A program made the position numbers and the translations under genes. A DNA stretch of 55,448 nt, taken from Bacteroidota bacterium. Lineage in GTDB: Bacteria; Bacteroidota; Bacteroidia; Flavobacteriales; Flavobacteriaceae. The DNA lies in assembly GCA_947460615.1 (NCBI GenBank), contig CANHHG010000005.1:1-55448 (forward strand), read 5' to 3'. The number at the start of each line of letters is the position of its first letter. Position 1 is the stretch's first letter. The notes under the pieces were generated by a model, which saw only the letters and a list, made by a program, of their open reading frames with translations, was not told the origin of the DNA and searched no databases. Below are positions 10,501 through 18,026 of this stretch, one piece after another.

Positions 10501-10989
10501 TATGTTTTTGCAGGAATGGATTTCGTGATCCTGATGACTATGATGGGAATTATTGCCCTTTCTGGAATTGTGGTGAAAAACGGAATTGTGTTAATGGATT
10601 TCTTTGTGTTATTGATGGATGAAAAAGTGAGTGAAAACAAGCAAACATCGCATGATGATTTAACCATTGCTGAAATTAAAGACGTAATTATCCAATCAGG
10701 GAAATCTCGTTTACGACCAGTTTTGTTAACGGCATTAACGGCTATTTTAGGATTGATTCCATTGGCAATTGGTTTGAATTTTGACTTCTTCTCGTTGGTG
10801 ACCAATTTAAATCCACACATTTATGTTGGAGGTGACAACGTGGTTTTCTGGGGCCCTTTAGCTTGGACCATTATCTTCGGATTGACTTATGCTACGGTTT
10901 TAACCCTAGTGATGGTTCCGGTGATGTTCTACTTAGTGAAAAGAACTAAATATTGGTTGCGCGATCGCAGAATAGCCAACGAAAATTAA
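7531..10989 (+). CDS. RND family efflux permease (AcrB/HAE1 type)
   Basis: 1152 residues, proton-driven inner-membrane pump. Seen: TM1 (YILTFIIIVMGTMAYI), large periplasmic loop with the FPGNSSEDVEKLV porter motif, TM2-6 with the conserved LVDDGIVVVDNV stretch in TM4, a second periplasmic half (FPRNVLFFPKNIPNQ), and TM8-12 with GIVVKNGIVLMDF and SRLRPVLLTALTAILGLIPLA. It is about 100 residues longer than the roughly 1050 typical for AcrB; the excess lies at about residues 503-585 between TM6 and TM7 and holds two extra hydrophobic segments. Substrate unknown. Last gene of the operon, followed by a strong terminator. Confidence 0.95.
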   Translation: MSHQKKEFSISSCAVDNRITVYILTFIIIVMGTMAYINMPRENFPEILENKIYVSSVFPGNSSEDVEKLVIKPLEDQFKNISGVTKVTSSSFQDYGIVVVEFEQNITIEEAKIRIKDKTDMAKADTDWPNLDNGSKVEPSIFNINISEEVPILNINLKGNYTTQQLKKYGEYLKDEIENVPEVKKVDILGVDDKEVEIAIDVFKMNAAKVSFDDIQNAVKYENMTLSGGNLISQGSRNNIRIVGEIKNPKDLENVVVKSFGGTVYLKDIAVINFKEKEKTTYARESGQEVVMLNVKKRSGQNMISALDQVKEIVAKAQENALPKNLSVKMTNDQSSKVEHQVSELSNHIIFGIILVMIVLMFTMGLRNSLFVGAAIPLSMLMAFAILSAFGYTLNTMVLFGLVMGLGLLVDDGIVVVDNVFANMKKGLGRIEASKIGIGEIAWPVISSTATTLAAFIPLALWPGTVGKFMVYFPITLSCVLGASLFVAMVINAAMTGGFMDIEDRNISKKALKKYTTIFIVSGLLFVIPGNISDTVWMKAIGHLIIIALVLMWAYHLYIFKWTQDFQHSFFPGLEKKYQVFLGKILTGKKSLIALVGIIAMLIFSVILLGVFPRNVLFFPKNIPNQAIVYIEYPQGTEIEKTNKANLFVEKQVIAILSKYVENDENYLAESIVSQVGKGAGNPNVDSGNQSETPYKGKVTVNFTEYKFRKDVNTSDILEEIRSKVKAIAGAKIIVEKDSNGPPSGYPISLQLSGTNYDEMLVEANKVIAFINSKNIEGIEKLNIDVNKESPEMEVNVDRVSIGSLGATTGQVGFTMRRAIYGQEISTYKEGKDDYNIVMRLQEDQRKNESVLFNQPVTFRNQNNGQIIQVPISALATTEKKFTFNQIKRKNSKRIMTIYSNVITGANGDGITKQIEAQLKAANYKMAGDITYSFSGEQEQQKKDSGFLFGALLLALASITIIIVLQFNSISKTAIIMFTVLLSFSGVFYGYVFAGMDFVILMTMMGIIALSGIVVKNGIVLMDFFVLLMDEKVSENKQTSHDDLTIAEIKDVIIQSGKSRLRPVLLTALTAILGLIPLAIGLNFDFFSLVTNLNPHIYVGGDNVVFWGPLAWTIIFGLTYATVLTLVMVPVMFYLVKRTKYWLRDRRIANEN

Positions 10990-11003
10990 ATATAAATGAA
11001 TCT

Positions 11004-11034
11004 AATCCCTGTTGAAAAACGGGGATTTTTTTTG
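11004..11034 (+). terminator. Rho-independent terminator of the efflux operon
   Basis: 10-bp stem (left 11004-11013, right 11018-11027, one G-T pair), GAAA tetraloop, then a T-rich tail. It sits 14 bp after the RND stop codon. Confidence 0.9.
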
Positions 11035-11041
11035 TTTTTTA

Positions 11042-11108
11042 TAGCCCGGATAGAAGGGAAAATCCCGAGTTTTTAGCGAGGATTTGGAAGGATAGCCGGA
11101 ATAGCTCC
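11042..11108 (+). repeat. Dispersed intergenic hairpin element, copy 1
   Basis: About 67 bp starting TAGCCCGGAT, with GAAAATCCC in the left arm, GGATT in the right arm, and ending GCCGGAATAGCTCC. The reverse complement of 43421-43485 has the same order of blocks (TAGCCCCGAT, GAAAATCCC, GGATT, AGCGGGAATAG), so the two are members of one family in opposite orientation. It lies directly after the operon terminator. I recall similar elements between genes in other Flavobacterium genomes, but cannot verify that here. No protein-coding potential. Confidence 0.6.
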
Positions 11109-11179
11109 TAATAAAAAGTCAAAAGATTTCGAATACAGAAAATATAATTGTTAATTTGTGTCATCAAATTTAGAAACGC

Positions 11180-12778
11180 ATGTTGAAAAACAAACTCCCA
11201 TTTATTTTTATTTTATTAGCGCTAACCGTTATTGGTTGCGCTAAACGCGGATATATTACTGGCGGGTTAAAAGATACTATTGCCCCAGTTTTGAAGGCGA
11301 GTTTCCCGAAAAATTTAAGCGTAAATTTTAAAGGGAAAGAAATAAATTTGACATTTGACGAATATGTGAAATTGAAAAACCTAAACAAGCAGTTGATTGT
11401 TTCGCCTCCAATGAAATACAATCCGGAGGTTTCACCGATGACTCCGAGCAAAATAATTAATATCAAAATTAAAGACACCTTACAAGAAAATACGACTTAT
11501 AGTTTTAATTTCGGACAGAGTATTGAAGACAATAATGAGGGAAATCCTTACAACCAGTTCAAGTATATTTTTTCTACGGGCAGCTACATCGATTCGTTAA
11601 AAGTAGGCGGAACGATTAAAGACGCGTTGAATAAAAAAGAAGATTCGTTTGTTTCGGTGATGTTGTACGAGGTGAATAGTAAATTCACCGATTCAATAGT
11701 TTATAAATCCGTTCCGCGATACATCACCAATACGCTAGACAGCTTAAAAACTTTCAAAATTGAAAATGTAAAAGCTGGGGAATACCTTTTGGTGGCAATG
11801 AAAGATGCCAATAGCAACAACAAATTCAATCCTAAAGACGACAAAATTGGGTTTAGAAAACAATTGGTTACTCTTCCTACAGATAGTGTTTTTGAATTAA
11901 AATTATTTAAGGAAGTATTGCCTTTTAAAACGGTAAAACCTTTTCCAACTACTGGAAATAAATTGCTTTTGGGCTACGAGGGTAATCCTAAAAACATGAA
12001 AGTAGTACTTAAAAAAGGGAATGAAATTATTCCAACTATTGTCACCCAAATGCCGTTTAAAGATTCCGTTCAAGTTTGGTACAAACCTATAAAAGCCGAT
12101 TCATTAAGTTTGGCTGTTTCCAATGGAAATTATAATAAATGGTATACTTTCAAGAAAACGGAACAAAAGAAAGACACCCTAAATTTTTCTCCAAAAACAA
12201 GTTTGAGTTTATCTAAATTAGATCTATTTACCATTTATTCCTCGCGGCCTTTAGTGAAATTTGATGAAACTAAAATTAAGGTTACCGATAAGGATTCTGT
12301 AAATGTAAAGTTCAGTACAAGTTATGATGATTATTCTCAAGAGTTAAAGTTTGACATTCCGAAGGAGCCATTGCAAACCTATAAATTCCATTTGCTCCCT
12401 GGGGCATTAACGGATTATCTCAATCAGAAAAACGATACGTTATCGTATAAAGTGACCACCAAAAACGCATCCGATTATGGAAATTTACGAGTGAATTTAT
12501 CTAACGTAAAGCAGTTTCCGGTTTTAGTACAATTAACTAACGAAAAAGGGGATGTTATTGCTTCTGAATATTCTAAAAAAGCTACTTCAATAGATTTTAT
12601 GTTTTTGGAACCCTCAAAATATACCCTTCGCGTGATTTATGATGCTAATGGAAATAAGGAGTGGGATTCAGGAAATTTCTTAGAAAGACGACAACCTGAA
12701 GAAGTCATCTATTTTCCTAAAGAAATTGATGTTCGCAGCAATTGGGATGTGGATCAACCTTTTGATTTATCCAATTGA
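11180..12778 (+). CDS. Ig-like (Big_5) domain lipoprotein
   Basis: 532 residues. Lipobox VIGC with Cys20, followed by the family-typical AKRGYITGGLKDTIAPVL. An N-terminal Big_5/SbsA-type Ig domain covers about residues 35-130 (APVLKASFPKNLSVNF, VKLKNLNKQLIVSPPM, YSFNFGQSIEDNNEGNP). The rest is beta-rich, with a closing segment LRVIYDANGNKEWDSGNF that resembles a small calcium-loop motif (DANGNKEWD). Surface-side or periplasmic lipoprotein present in most Flavobacteria; its role is not established. Single gene, convergent with the omega-amidase gene, which ends 2 bp away. Confidence 0.85.
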   Translation: MLKNKLPFIFILLALTVIGCAKRGYITGGLKDTIAPVLKASFPKNLSVNFKGKEINLTFDEYVKLKNLNKQLIVSPPMKYNPEVSPMTPSKIINIKIKDTLQENTTYSFNFGQSIEDNNEGNPYNQFKYIFSTGSYIDSLKVGGTIKDALNKKEDSFVSVMLYEVNSKFTDSIVYKSVPRYITNTLDSLKTFKIENVKAGEYLLVAMKDANSNNKFNPKDDKIGFRKQLVTLPTDSVFELKLFKEVLPFKTVKPFPTTGNKLLLGYEGNPKNMKVVLKKGNEIIPTIVTQMPFKDSVQVWYKPIKADSLSLAVSNGNYNKWYTFKKTEQKKDTLNFSPKTSLSLSKLDLFTIYSSRPLVKFDETKIKVTDKDSVNVKFSTSYDDYSQELKFDIPKEPLQTYKFHLLPGALTDYLNQKNDTLSYKVTTKNASDYGNLRVNLSNVKQFPVLVQLTNEKGDVIASEYSKKATSIDFMFLEPSKYTLRVIYDANGNKEWDSGNFLERRQPEEVIYFPKEIDVRSNWDVDQPFDLSN

Positions 12779-12779
12779 A

Positions 12780-13541
12780 CTAAATGGTAAACGCATCTCG
12801 ATCGTTCAAAAACCCCAACTTTTGACGGGTTGCTTCCAATGTGTTTTTGTTTATAGTAGTAATAAAAACACCTTCGTTTTCTTGAGGTTCAATCAGGTAG
12901 TTTCCTAAATAATCGATCACTTGAGAATGACCCGGATAATCGTGTTTGTTGGGGTCTTCGCCAATTCTATTTACACCAATAGTATAGCACATGTTTTCAA
13001 TAGCGCGTGCCTTTAGCAAGGCGTCCCAAGCATTAATTCTCGGTTTAGGCCAATTGGCAACATAAATTAATACGTCATACTCTTCGGTATTTCTAGCAAA
13101 AACTGGAAAGCGCAAATCATAGCAAATGAGGGAACAAATTTTAAATCCTTGGTATTCTAGTAGCATTTTTTCAGTTCCCGAAGTGTACGTTTTGTCTTCG
13201 CCAGCGAGGGTAAACAAGTGCTTTTTATCGTAGGACCTCATTTCTCCGGAAGGAAAAACAAACACCAACCGATTATAGAAATTTCCATTTTCTTCAATCA
13301 CCAAACTTCCTGTTATTGCTAAATTTTTCATTTTGGCCAACGCTTGTAACCAAGAAACCGTTTCGCCCTGCATCGATTCGGCTACGGCTTTTGGATTCAT
13401 GGTAAACCCGGAAGTGAACATTTCTGGAAGGACAATCAAATCGATATTTTCCCTTATAGAAATGATTTTGTTTTCGAAATAATTCCGATTCTGTTTTGGG
13501 TTTTCCCAAAATAATGGCGCTTGGATTAAGGCAATTTTCAT
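12780..13541 (-). CDS. Carbon-nitrogen hydrolase, omega-amidase (YafV/NIT2-like)
   Basis: 253 residues, full-length nitrilase-superfamily domain. The catalytic triad is visible: Glu40 (VLPEMFTSGF), Lys106 (YDKKHLF) and Cys140 (LICYDLRFP). The FTSGFTMNP and YDLRFPVFAR contexts match omega-amidases, which hydrolyse 2-oxoglutaramate or 2-oxosuccinamate in the cytosol as part of methionine salvage and transamination repair. It starts 7 bp after the GH92 mannosidase stop, so is probably co-transcribed with it, although no functional link is evident. Confidence 0.9.
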   Translation of the reverse strand: MKIALIQAPLFWENPKQNRNYFENKIISIRENIDLIVLPEMFTSGFTMNPKAVAESMQGETVSWLQALAKMKNLAITGSLVIEENGNFYNRLVFVFPSGEMRSYDKKHLFTLAGEDKTYTSGTEKMLLEYQGFKICSLICYDLRFPVFARNTEEYDVLIYVANWPKPRINAWDALLKARAIENMCYTIGVNRIGEDPNKHDYPGHSQVIDYLGNYLIEPQENEGVFITTINKNTLEATRQKLGFLNDRDAFTI

Positions 13542-13548
13542 GGTTGAT

Positions 13549-16410
13549 TTACTTAATCGTTATTTCATCAATAAAAATAAACGCATCGCCGCCAGCACCT
13601 TGATGCCAATCGGGAAGTTTGCCAAAATTATAGGCTTTCACTTTGATATATTTTGCTTTGAGTTCTTGAGGCGATTGGTATTCGAATTTTTCAATTTTGT
13701 TGACTTCGGTTTTTGGACTTATGGTATTAGCTACACTTCCTACCAAGTTAAAATTCACGTTATCATTCGAGACATAATAGTCGACTTTCGTTGGCATTAA
13801 AATCCACGAACCCGAATCTTGTAGAAAAGTAGCGCTGAAATTGGAAACGTTTTTCTCGGTTTGTAGATCTATTATGGCTTCAAAATCCTGACTTTGATAC
13901 CCTTGCCACTCGCCTTTTCTCCAGTTTTCAGTTCCGTTAATTCCGTCGATAATTCCTTCATCGCCACCGGCAGTATATTGCGGATTGTATTTTGATTTTA
14001 TCTCGATGGTATAATTGGATGGTTTTTTGTAGAATTGTGCGGAAACGATGGCACTATTGCCTTTTTCATTCTGAGATTTGGCCAGAATCTCGGTATTGGA
14101 TTCAATAATTATTTGTCCTTTATAAGCTTCCCAAATTTTAGCCGATTTGGATTCATTCTTCTTTTCAATATAATAGTATATTTTATCTGTTGGATTTTGA
14201 GATACAATATCGATTGCCAATTTATCTTTAAACGCTTTTCCTTCGGCTTGAATTAGTGGAACAGGAACAATTGATTTTCTATTTTTATTTTCAATGATCG
14301 TGGTCCTTTGAGATCCCATTGCACTTCTACTTTGAATCATCTCCTCCTTTAATTTTTTTCCAAGAATGAAAATTCTACTGGGCTTCCCATTCACAAATTC
14401 TTTTTTATAATCAATAAATTCATCCCCATTTTCTGCGTTTATTTTTATTGAATCAAATATAGGTTCATTGCTTTCCCATTTTTCTTCACCTGGCGTAACG
14501 GCATAAATCCCCATCGAACTCAACACATACCAAGCGCTCATTTGTCCGCAGTCTTCATTTCCTATTAATCCGTCAGGGGTATTTTTATAGAAATTATCTA
14601 AAATAAAATGCACTTTTTCAGTCGTTTTTTCTGGCTTCCCAACGTAATTGTACAAATACGCCATGTGGTGACTCGGCTCGTTTCCATGCGCATATTGGCC
14701 TATTAATCCGGTAACATCGGCTTGCTCGCGACCGGTAGTTTTGCTTTCGCTGTTGAACATTTCGTCGAGTTTAGCCTCAAATTTTGCTGTCCCGCCGTAG
14801 GCTTCAATCATCCCAGGAATATCTTGTGGTACAAAAAACGAATATTGCCACGAGTTGCCTTCGGTAAAATTATTGTTGATTTCCCTTGGATCGAATGGCT
14901 TGTTCCAACCTCCGTTTTTCTTTGGTCGCATGAAACCGGCATTCCAATCAAAGACATTTTTCCAACTCTGTGAGCGTTTCATGAAATAATAGTAATCTTC
15001 TTTTTTATTCAAAATTTCAGCCATTTGGGCAATACACCAATCGTCATAAGCGTATTCTAAAGTTTTGGAAACGCTTTCATGTTCGTCATCCATGGAAATA
15101 AAACCTTGTCGTTTATACGCGTCCAAACCTAAATGATCGAGCATGGCTGAATGTTTTGCCGCTTCAAAACACTTTTCATAATCAAACCCCTTGATGCCTT
15201 TTACCATCGCATCGGCCATCACCGAAACGGAGTGGTAGCCAATCATACAATCGGTTTCATTGGAACCTAATTCCCAAACAGGCAGTCTTCCACCTTGTTC
15301 GTATTGCTTTAAAAAGGTATTGATAAAATCGGCTGTTCGCTTTTTGTCAATCAAAGTATAAAGAGGGTGCGCAGCTCGAAACGTATCCCAAAGGGAGAAA
15401 ACAGAATAGTAATCAAATCCTTCCGCAACATGAATTTTGTTGTCTCTACCTCGGTATTTTCTATCTAAATCTTGAGCAATATTGGGCTGCATCATCGTGT
15501 GATACAAGGCAGTATAGAAGACCGTTTTTTTATCGTTGTTGTCCGATGAAATTTGGATTTTAGACAATTCTGAATTCCATTTTTGCTCCGCTTCCTTTTT
15601 TACTTTTTCAAAATCCCAGCCTTTAACTTCTGAACTATTGCCTTTTGCTCCTTCATATCCGGTTGGCGACAGTGATACTTTCACGAGGATTTTTTCTCCT
15701 TTTTTGACTTGTTTGGAAAAACTCAATGCAACTTCATTCCCTTTATACAGCCCTTCTAATTTGGTAATTTCTCCTTTGGCTAAGGTAACTTCCAAAGGCA
15801 CGTTGAATTCAATTCGGGCATACACATATTGGTCTTTAGCCCACGCTTCGCTTCTTCGAAATACCTCTATTGTTTTACTATCAATTATTCGAACGCTTCC
15901 TTCTAATAATTTATCACGGTGATTTAAATCGAGGACAATATTGGCTTGACCGGCAGAATTAAATGTATATTCATGAAAACCAACACGTGTGGATGTGGTT
16001 AAGCGAACTTCAATATTGTGTTTGTCTAATTTCACGGAATAAAATCCGGCGGTTGCTTTTTCATTTTGATGAGAAAATTTCGAAGAATAGACTTTACTAT
16101 CTAGTGAGGGTTTCCCCATGAAAGGCATGATCATAATATCCCCAAAATCAGAGCAGCCCGTCCCGTTGAGGTGCGTGTGCGAAAAACCGTAAATAGTTTC
16201 ATCAGAATAATGGTAGCCAGAACATCCGTCCCAACTGCCATCAATTCGGGTATCGGGAGACAATTGCACCATTCCAAAGGGAAGTGTGGCGCCAGGAAAC
16301 GTATGCCCATGGCCTCCCGTTCCTATAAATGGGTTCACATATTGACTTGTATTTTGCCCTAAAACTAAAGACATAATAAGTAAAATTACAAAAGAAAAGG
16401 TTGCTTTCAT
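13549..16410 (-). CDS. GH92 alpha-mannosidase with C-terminal F5/8-type C domain
   Basis: 953 residues with a signal peptide (cut before QNTSQYVNPF). The GH92 signature block NPFIGTGGHGHTFPGA opens the N-terminal beta domain, and the (alpha/alpha)6 domain carries the family's GNEPSHHMAYLYN and GNEDCGQMSAWYVLSSMGI stretches. GH92 enzymes are calcium-dependent exo-mannosidases, mostly alpha-1,2, acting on N-glycans and mannans. From about residue 720 there is a chitobiase-C/Fn3-like segment, then from about 815 a discoidin-like (F5/8 type C) carbohydrate-binding domain ending DAFIFIDEITIK. No SusC/SusD pair lies nearby. A -7 box is at 16428-16435. Confidence 0.93.
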   Translation of the reverse strand: MKATFSFVILLIMSLVLGQNTSQYVNPFIGTGGHGHTFPGATLPFGMVQLSPDTRIDGSWDGCSGYHYSDETIYGFSHTHLNGTGCSDFGDIMIMPFMGKPSLDSKVYSSKFSHQNEKATAGFYSVKLDKHNIEVRLTTSTRVGFHEYTFNSAGQANIVLDLNHRDKLLEGSVRIIDSKTIEVFRRSEAWAKDQYVYARIEFNVPLEVTLAKGEITKLEGLYKGNEVALSFSKQVKKGEKILVKVSLSPTGYEGAKGNSSEVKGWDFEKVKKEAEQKWNSELSKIQISSDNNDKKTVFYTALYHTMMQPNIAQDLDRKYRGRDNKIHVAEGFDYYSVFSLWDTFRAAHPLYTLIDKKRTADFINTFLKQYEQGGRLPVWELGSNETDCMIGYHSVSVMADAMVKGIKGFDYEKCFEAAKHSAMLDHLGLDAYKRQGFISMDDEHESVSKTLEYAYDDWCIAQMAEILNKKEDYYYFMKRSQSWKNVFDWNAGFMRPKKNGGWNKPFDPREINNNFTEGNSWQYSFFVPQDIPGMIEAYGGTAKFEAKLDEMFNSESKTTGREQADVTGLIGQYAHGNEPSHHMAYLYNYVGKPEKTTEKVHFILDNFYKNTPDGLIGNEDCGQMSAWYVLSSMGIYAVTPGEEKWESNEPIFDSIKINAENGDEFIDYKKEFVNGKPSRIFILGKKLKEEMIQSRSAMGSQRTTIIENKNRKSIVPVPLIQAEGKAFKDKLAIDIVSQNPTDKIYYYIEKKNESKSAKIWEAYKGQIIIESNTEILAKSQNEKGNSAIVSAQFYKKPSNYTIEIKSKYNPQYTAGGDEGIIDGINGTENWRKGEWQGYQSQDFEAIIDLQTEKNVSNFSATFLQDSGSWILMPTKVDYYVSNDNVNFNLVGSVANTISPKTEVNKIEKFEYQSPQELKAKYIKVKAYNFGKLPDWHQGAGGDAFIFIDEITIK

Positions 16411-16427
16411 TTAAAATGATTTTACAT

Positions 16428-16435
16428 CAAATATA
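16428..16435 (-). promoter_or_regulatory. -7 promoter box for the GH92 gene
   Basis: Minus strand reads TATATTTG, a full match to TAnnTTTG, ending 17 bp before the GH92 ATG. No clear TTTG -33 box at the expected distance. Confidence 0.5.
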
Positions 16436-16500
16436 GAAAAATAAAGTAAGATTTAGGATAGAGATAGTTTTGACATGTCAGTTTTGTACAACCTATTTGC

Positions 16501-16530
16501 AAAAAAAACAGCTATAAATAGCTGTTTTTT
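16501..16530 (-). terminator. Terminator downstream of the beta-barrel protein gene
   Basis: Perfect 12-bp stem (16503-16514 with 16519-16530; core ACAGCTA/TAGCTGT), 4-nt loop, and a run of eight A on the plus strand that gives the T tract in the minus direction. Confidence 0.85.
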
Positions 16531-16595
16531 ATTTGTATAAATAGTCTAGTTTGATAAATTAAATCAAACAAATTATGAGAAAACTATTTTGAATA

Positions 16596-17180
16596 TTAGA
16601 AATTATATCTCAACCCAGCGCCTAAAACTAATTGGTTAGCAGAAGTGCTTACAGAAGCTGTTGACCCTTGAACTTCTACTTCGGTAAAATTAAAGCTTGT
16701 ATAATCTAAGTTTAGGGATAATTTAAACCCTTTACTCATACCAAAATTTAATGAACTTCCTAACACAAATCCTGTTCCTTTATAAGTTGCATCGTATTTA
16801 TAAATTCCAATTGGAATGTCCTTTTGAACTCCTGCAACGCTAAAAGCATATTGAGGTTTTAAATCTAGTGATAATTTATCACTCAAACTAGCTGTATACA
16901 TAGGTCCTACAGAAAATGCTGCAATTCCTATTGCGCTTCCATTAGCTGTATTTTTATAACTAAAGCCAGAAGACGTTAAATTTAATGTTGCACCCCATTG
17001 TTTAGTAAAGCGATACCCAAAATTTATAAACCCTAAATTAATTCCAGAATTTACATTTTCAGATCCGTCACCTCCAGGTATGGCATATCCCAGAGAAACT
17101 CCTAAATAAGCTTTTGAATCTTGTGCACTTATTGTGCTAATTGATAAAAACGTAATAATTAAAATAATAACTTTTTTCAT
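16596..17180 (-). CDS. Outer membrane beta-barrel protein (OMP_b-brl type)
   Basis: 194 residues. Signal peptide MKKVIILIITFLSISTISA, cut before QDSKAYLG. The mature part is a series of alternating amphipathic strands (GINLGFINFGYRFTKQWG, GFKLSLNLDYTSFNF, NQLVLGAGLRYNF) ending in Phe, as expected for an eight-stranded barrel inserted by the BAM complex. Specific function unknown. Preceded at 17 bp by a 34-nt leader element that also precedes the next gene upstream (see 17198-17231), and followed by a terminator, so it has its own control. Confidence 0.85.
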   Translation of the reverse strand: MKKVIILIITFLSISTISAQDSKAYLGVSLGYAIPGGDGSENVNSGINLGFINFGYRFTKQWGATLNLTSSGFSYKNTANGSAIGIAAFSVGPMYTASLSDKLSLDLKPQYAFSVAGVQKDIPIGIYKYDATYKGTGFVLGSSLNFGMSKGFKLSLNLDYTSFNFTEVEVQGSTASVSTSANQLVLGAGLRYNF

Positions 17181-17197
17181 TTCATTTTGTTTTATTT

Positions 17198-17231
17198 AAT
17201 GCCTACTCTAAACAGTTTTCGGCTACCCTGT
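17198..17231 (-). promoter_or_regulatory. Duplicated 34-nt leader element, copy 1
   Basis: Identical to 17841-17874 except at one base. Read on the minus strand it begins ACAGGGTAGC and ends GAGTAGGCATT, 17 nt before the ATG of the beta-barrel gene. ACAG (start) can pair with CTGT in the middle, and the GCC inside that loop can pair with the GGC near the end, giving a possible H-type pseudoknot. Alternatively the two GTAGSC blocks, 20 bp apart, could be a direct-repeat protein site. It matches no riboswitch I can name. Confidence 0.6.
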
Positions 17232-17236
17232 TATTT

Positions 17237-17822
17237 TTAATTTTTTTTTAATAATAATTTCGCCTTTTCTGTCAAAACAAACTTTGTAGTTTCGTTAGTA
17301 CCTGACATTCTACCTGCGCAATTCACAAAACTAGGTATTGAGTTATAATTAGCAGATATTGTAAGTAATTGAATTGTTGAATTTCCTGCATAAGTTACTG
17401 ACCCATATGAAATTACTGTTGAAGAAGTGTGTAAAAATACAGTTGAAATAGAAACAGTTGTATAGCCATTAGCATTTAATATAGCTACATCACTAGCGCT
17501 GAAAACGGAAGAAGCTGGAATATTTGAAGTAAAAACTGAAAGTCTTTGAGCAGAATCTTCTAATACTTGTGCTGTACCACCTCCCTGTGATTGAAATAAA
17601 TTATAACAACTACCGGACGTGGCTTTAGTATATACCAACATATTTGAAGTTGAAAACAAAAGTATTTGATCTAAGTTTTGAGCTGTAAATGTTGTTTTCC
17701 ACTTTCCAACATGGGCTGAAAAAAAAAGGAGAAGTTGTTGCTGTTGAAACTGTAGTGTTGTCACTTTTAGAGCAACTTAATAAAGAAATAAAAGTAATTA
17801 ATAATAGAAAAGATTTTTTCAT
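17237..17822 (-). pseudogene. Lipoprotein gene interrupted by a frameshift in a 9-A tract
   Basis: Two frames together encode one lipoprotein. The first starts at the ATG at 17822 with lipobox LLSC (Cys17, then SKSDNTTVSTATTS) but stops early after SPFFFSPCW. The second, one base out of phase, continues as FFSAHVGKWKTTFTAQN and runs to the stop at 17237. The switch is at the nine A (17719-17727, plus strand); eight would restore a single 194-residue Ser/Thr-rich lipoprotein. No known domain. The 17841-17874 leader sits 18 nt upstream. The break could be true decay, on/off phase variation by slippage, or a sequencing error in the homopolymer. Confidence 0.75.
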
Positions 17823-17840
17823 TTGAATATTATTTTTTTA

Positions 17841-17874
17841 AATGCCTACTCTAAACAGTTTTCAGCTACCCTGT
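17841..17874 (-). promoter_or_regulatory. Duplicated 34-nt leader element, copy 2
   Basis: Same element as 17198-17231 (33 of 34 bases), 18 nt before the ATG of the frameshifted lipoprotein gene. The single difference turns GCC into GCT (minus strand), which would keep pairing with GGC through a G-U pair. Confidence 0.6.
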
Positions 17875-17984
17875 AATATTATTAATGAACATATGGACTA
17901 TAATTTATTTTAAAAAAAGTATAAGTGATTGAATTGATTATTCAGAGTTACCATAGAAACTAATAATCAAATTATCCACAAAAA

Positions 17985-18014
17985 AAAGAGTTGCTATAAA
18001 AATAACAACTCTTT
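17985..18014 (-). terminator. Terminator of the Cys-rich protein gene
   Basis: 9-bp stem AAAGAGTTG/CAACTCTTT (17985-17993 and 18006-18014) with seven A at 17981-17987 on the plus strand giving a T tract in the minus direction, 12 bp after the stop. Confidence 0.75.
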
Positions 18015-18026
18015 GAAATTTTAAGT

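Noticed and set aside
12780..16410. GH92 region as a polysaccharide utilisation locus
   Set aside because: No SusC/SusD, sensor-regulator or second glycosidase; the GH92 gene stands with a single unrelated-looking partner.
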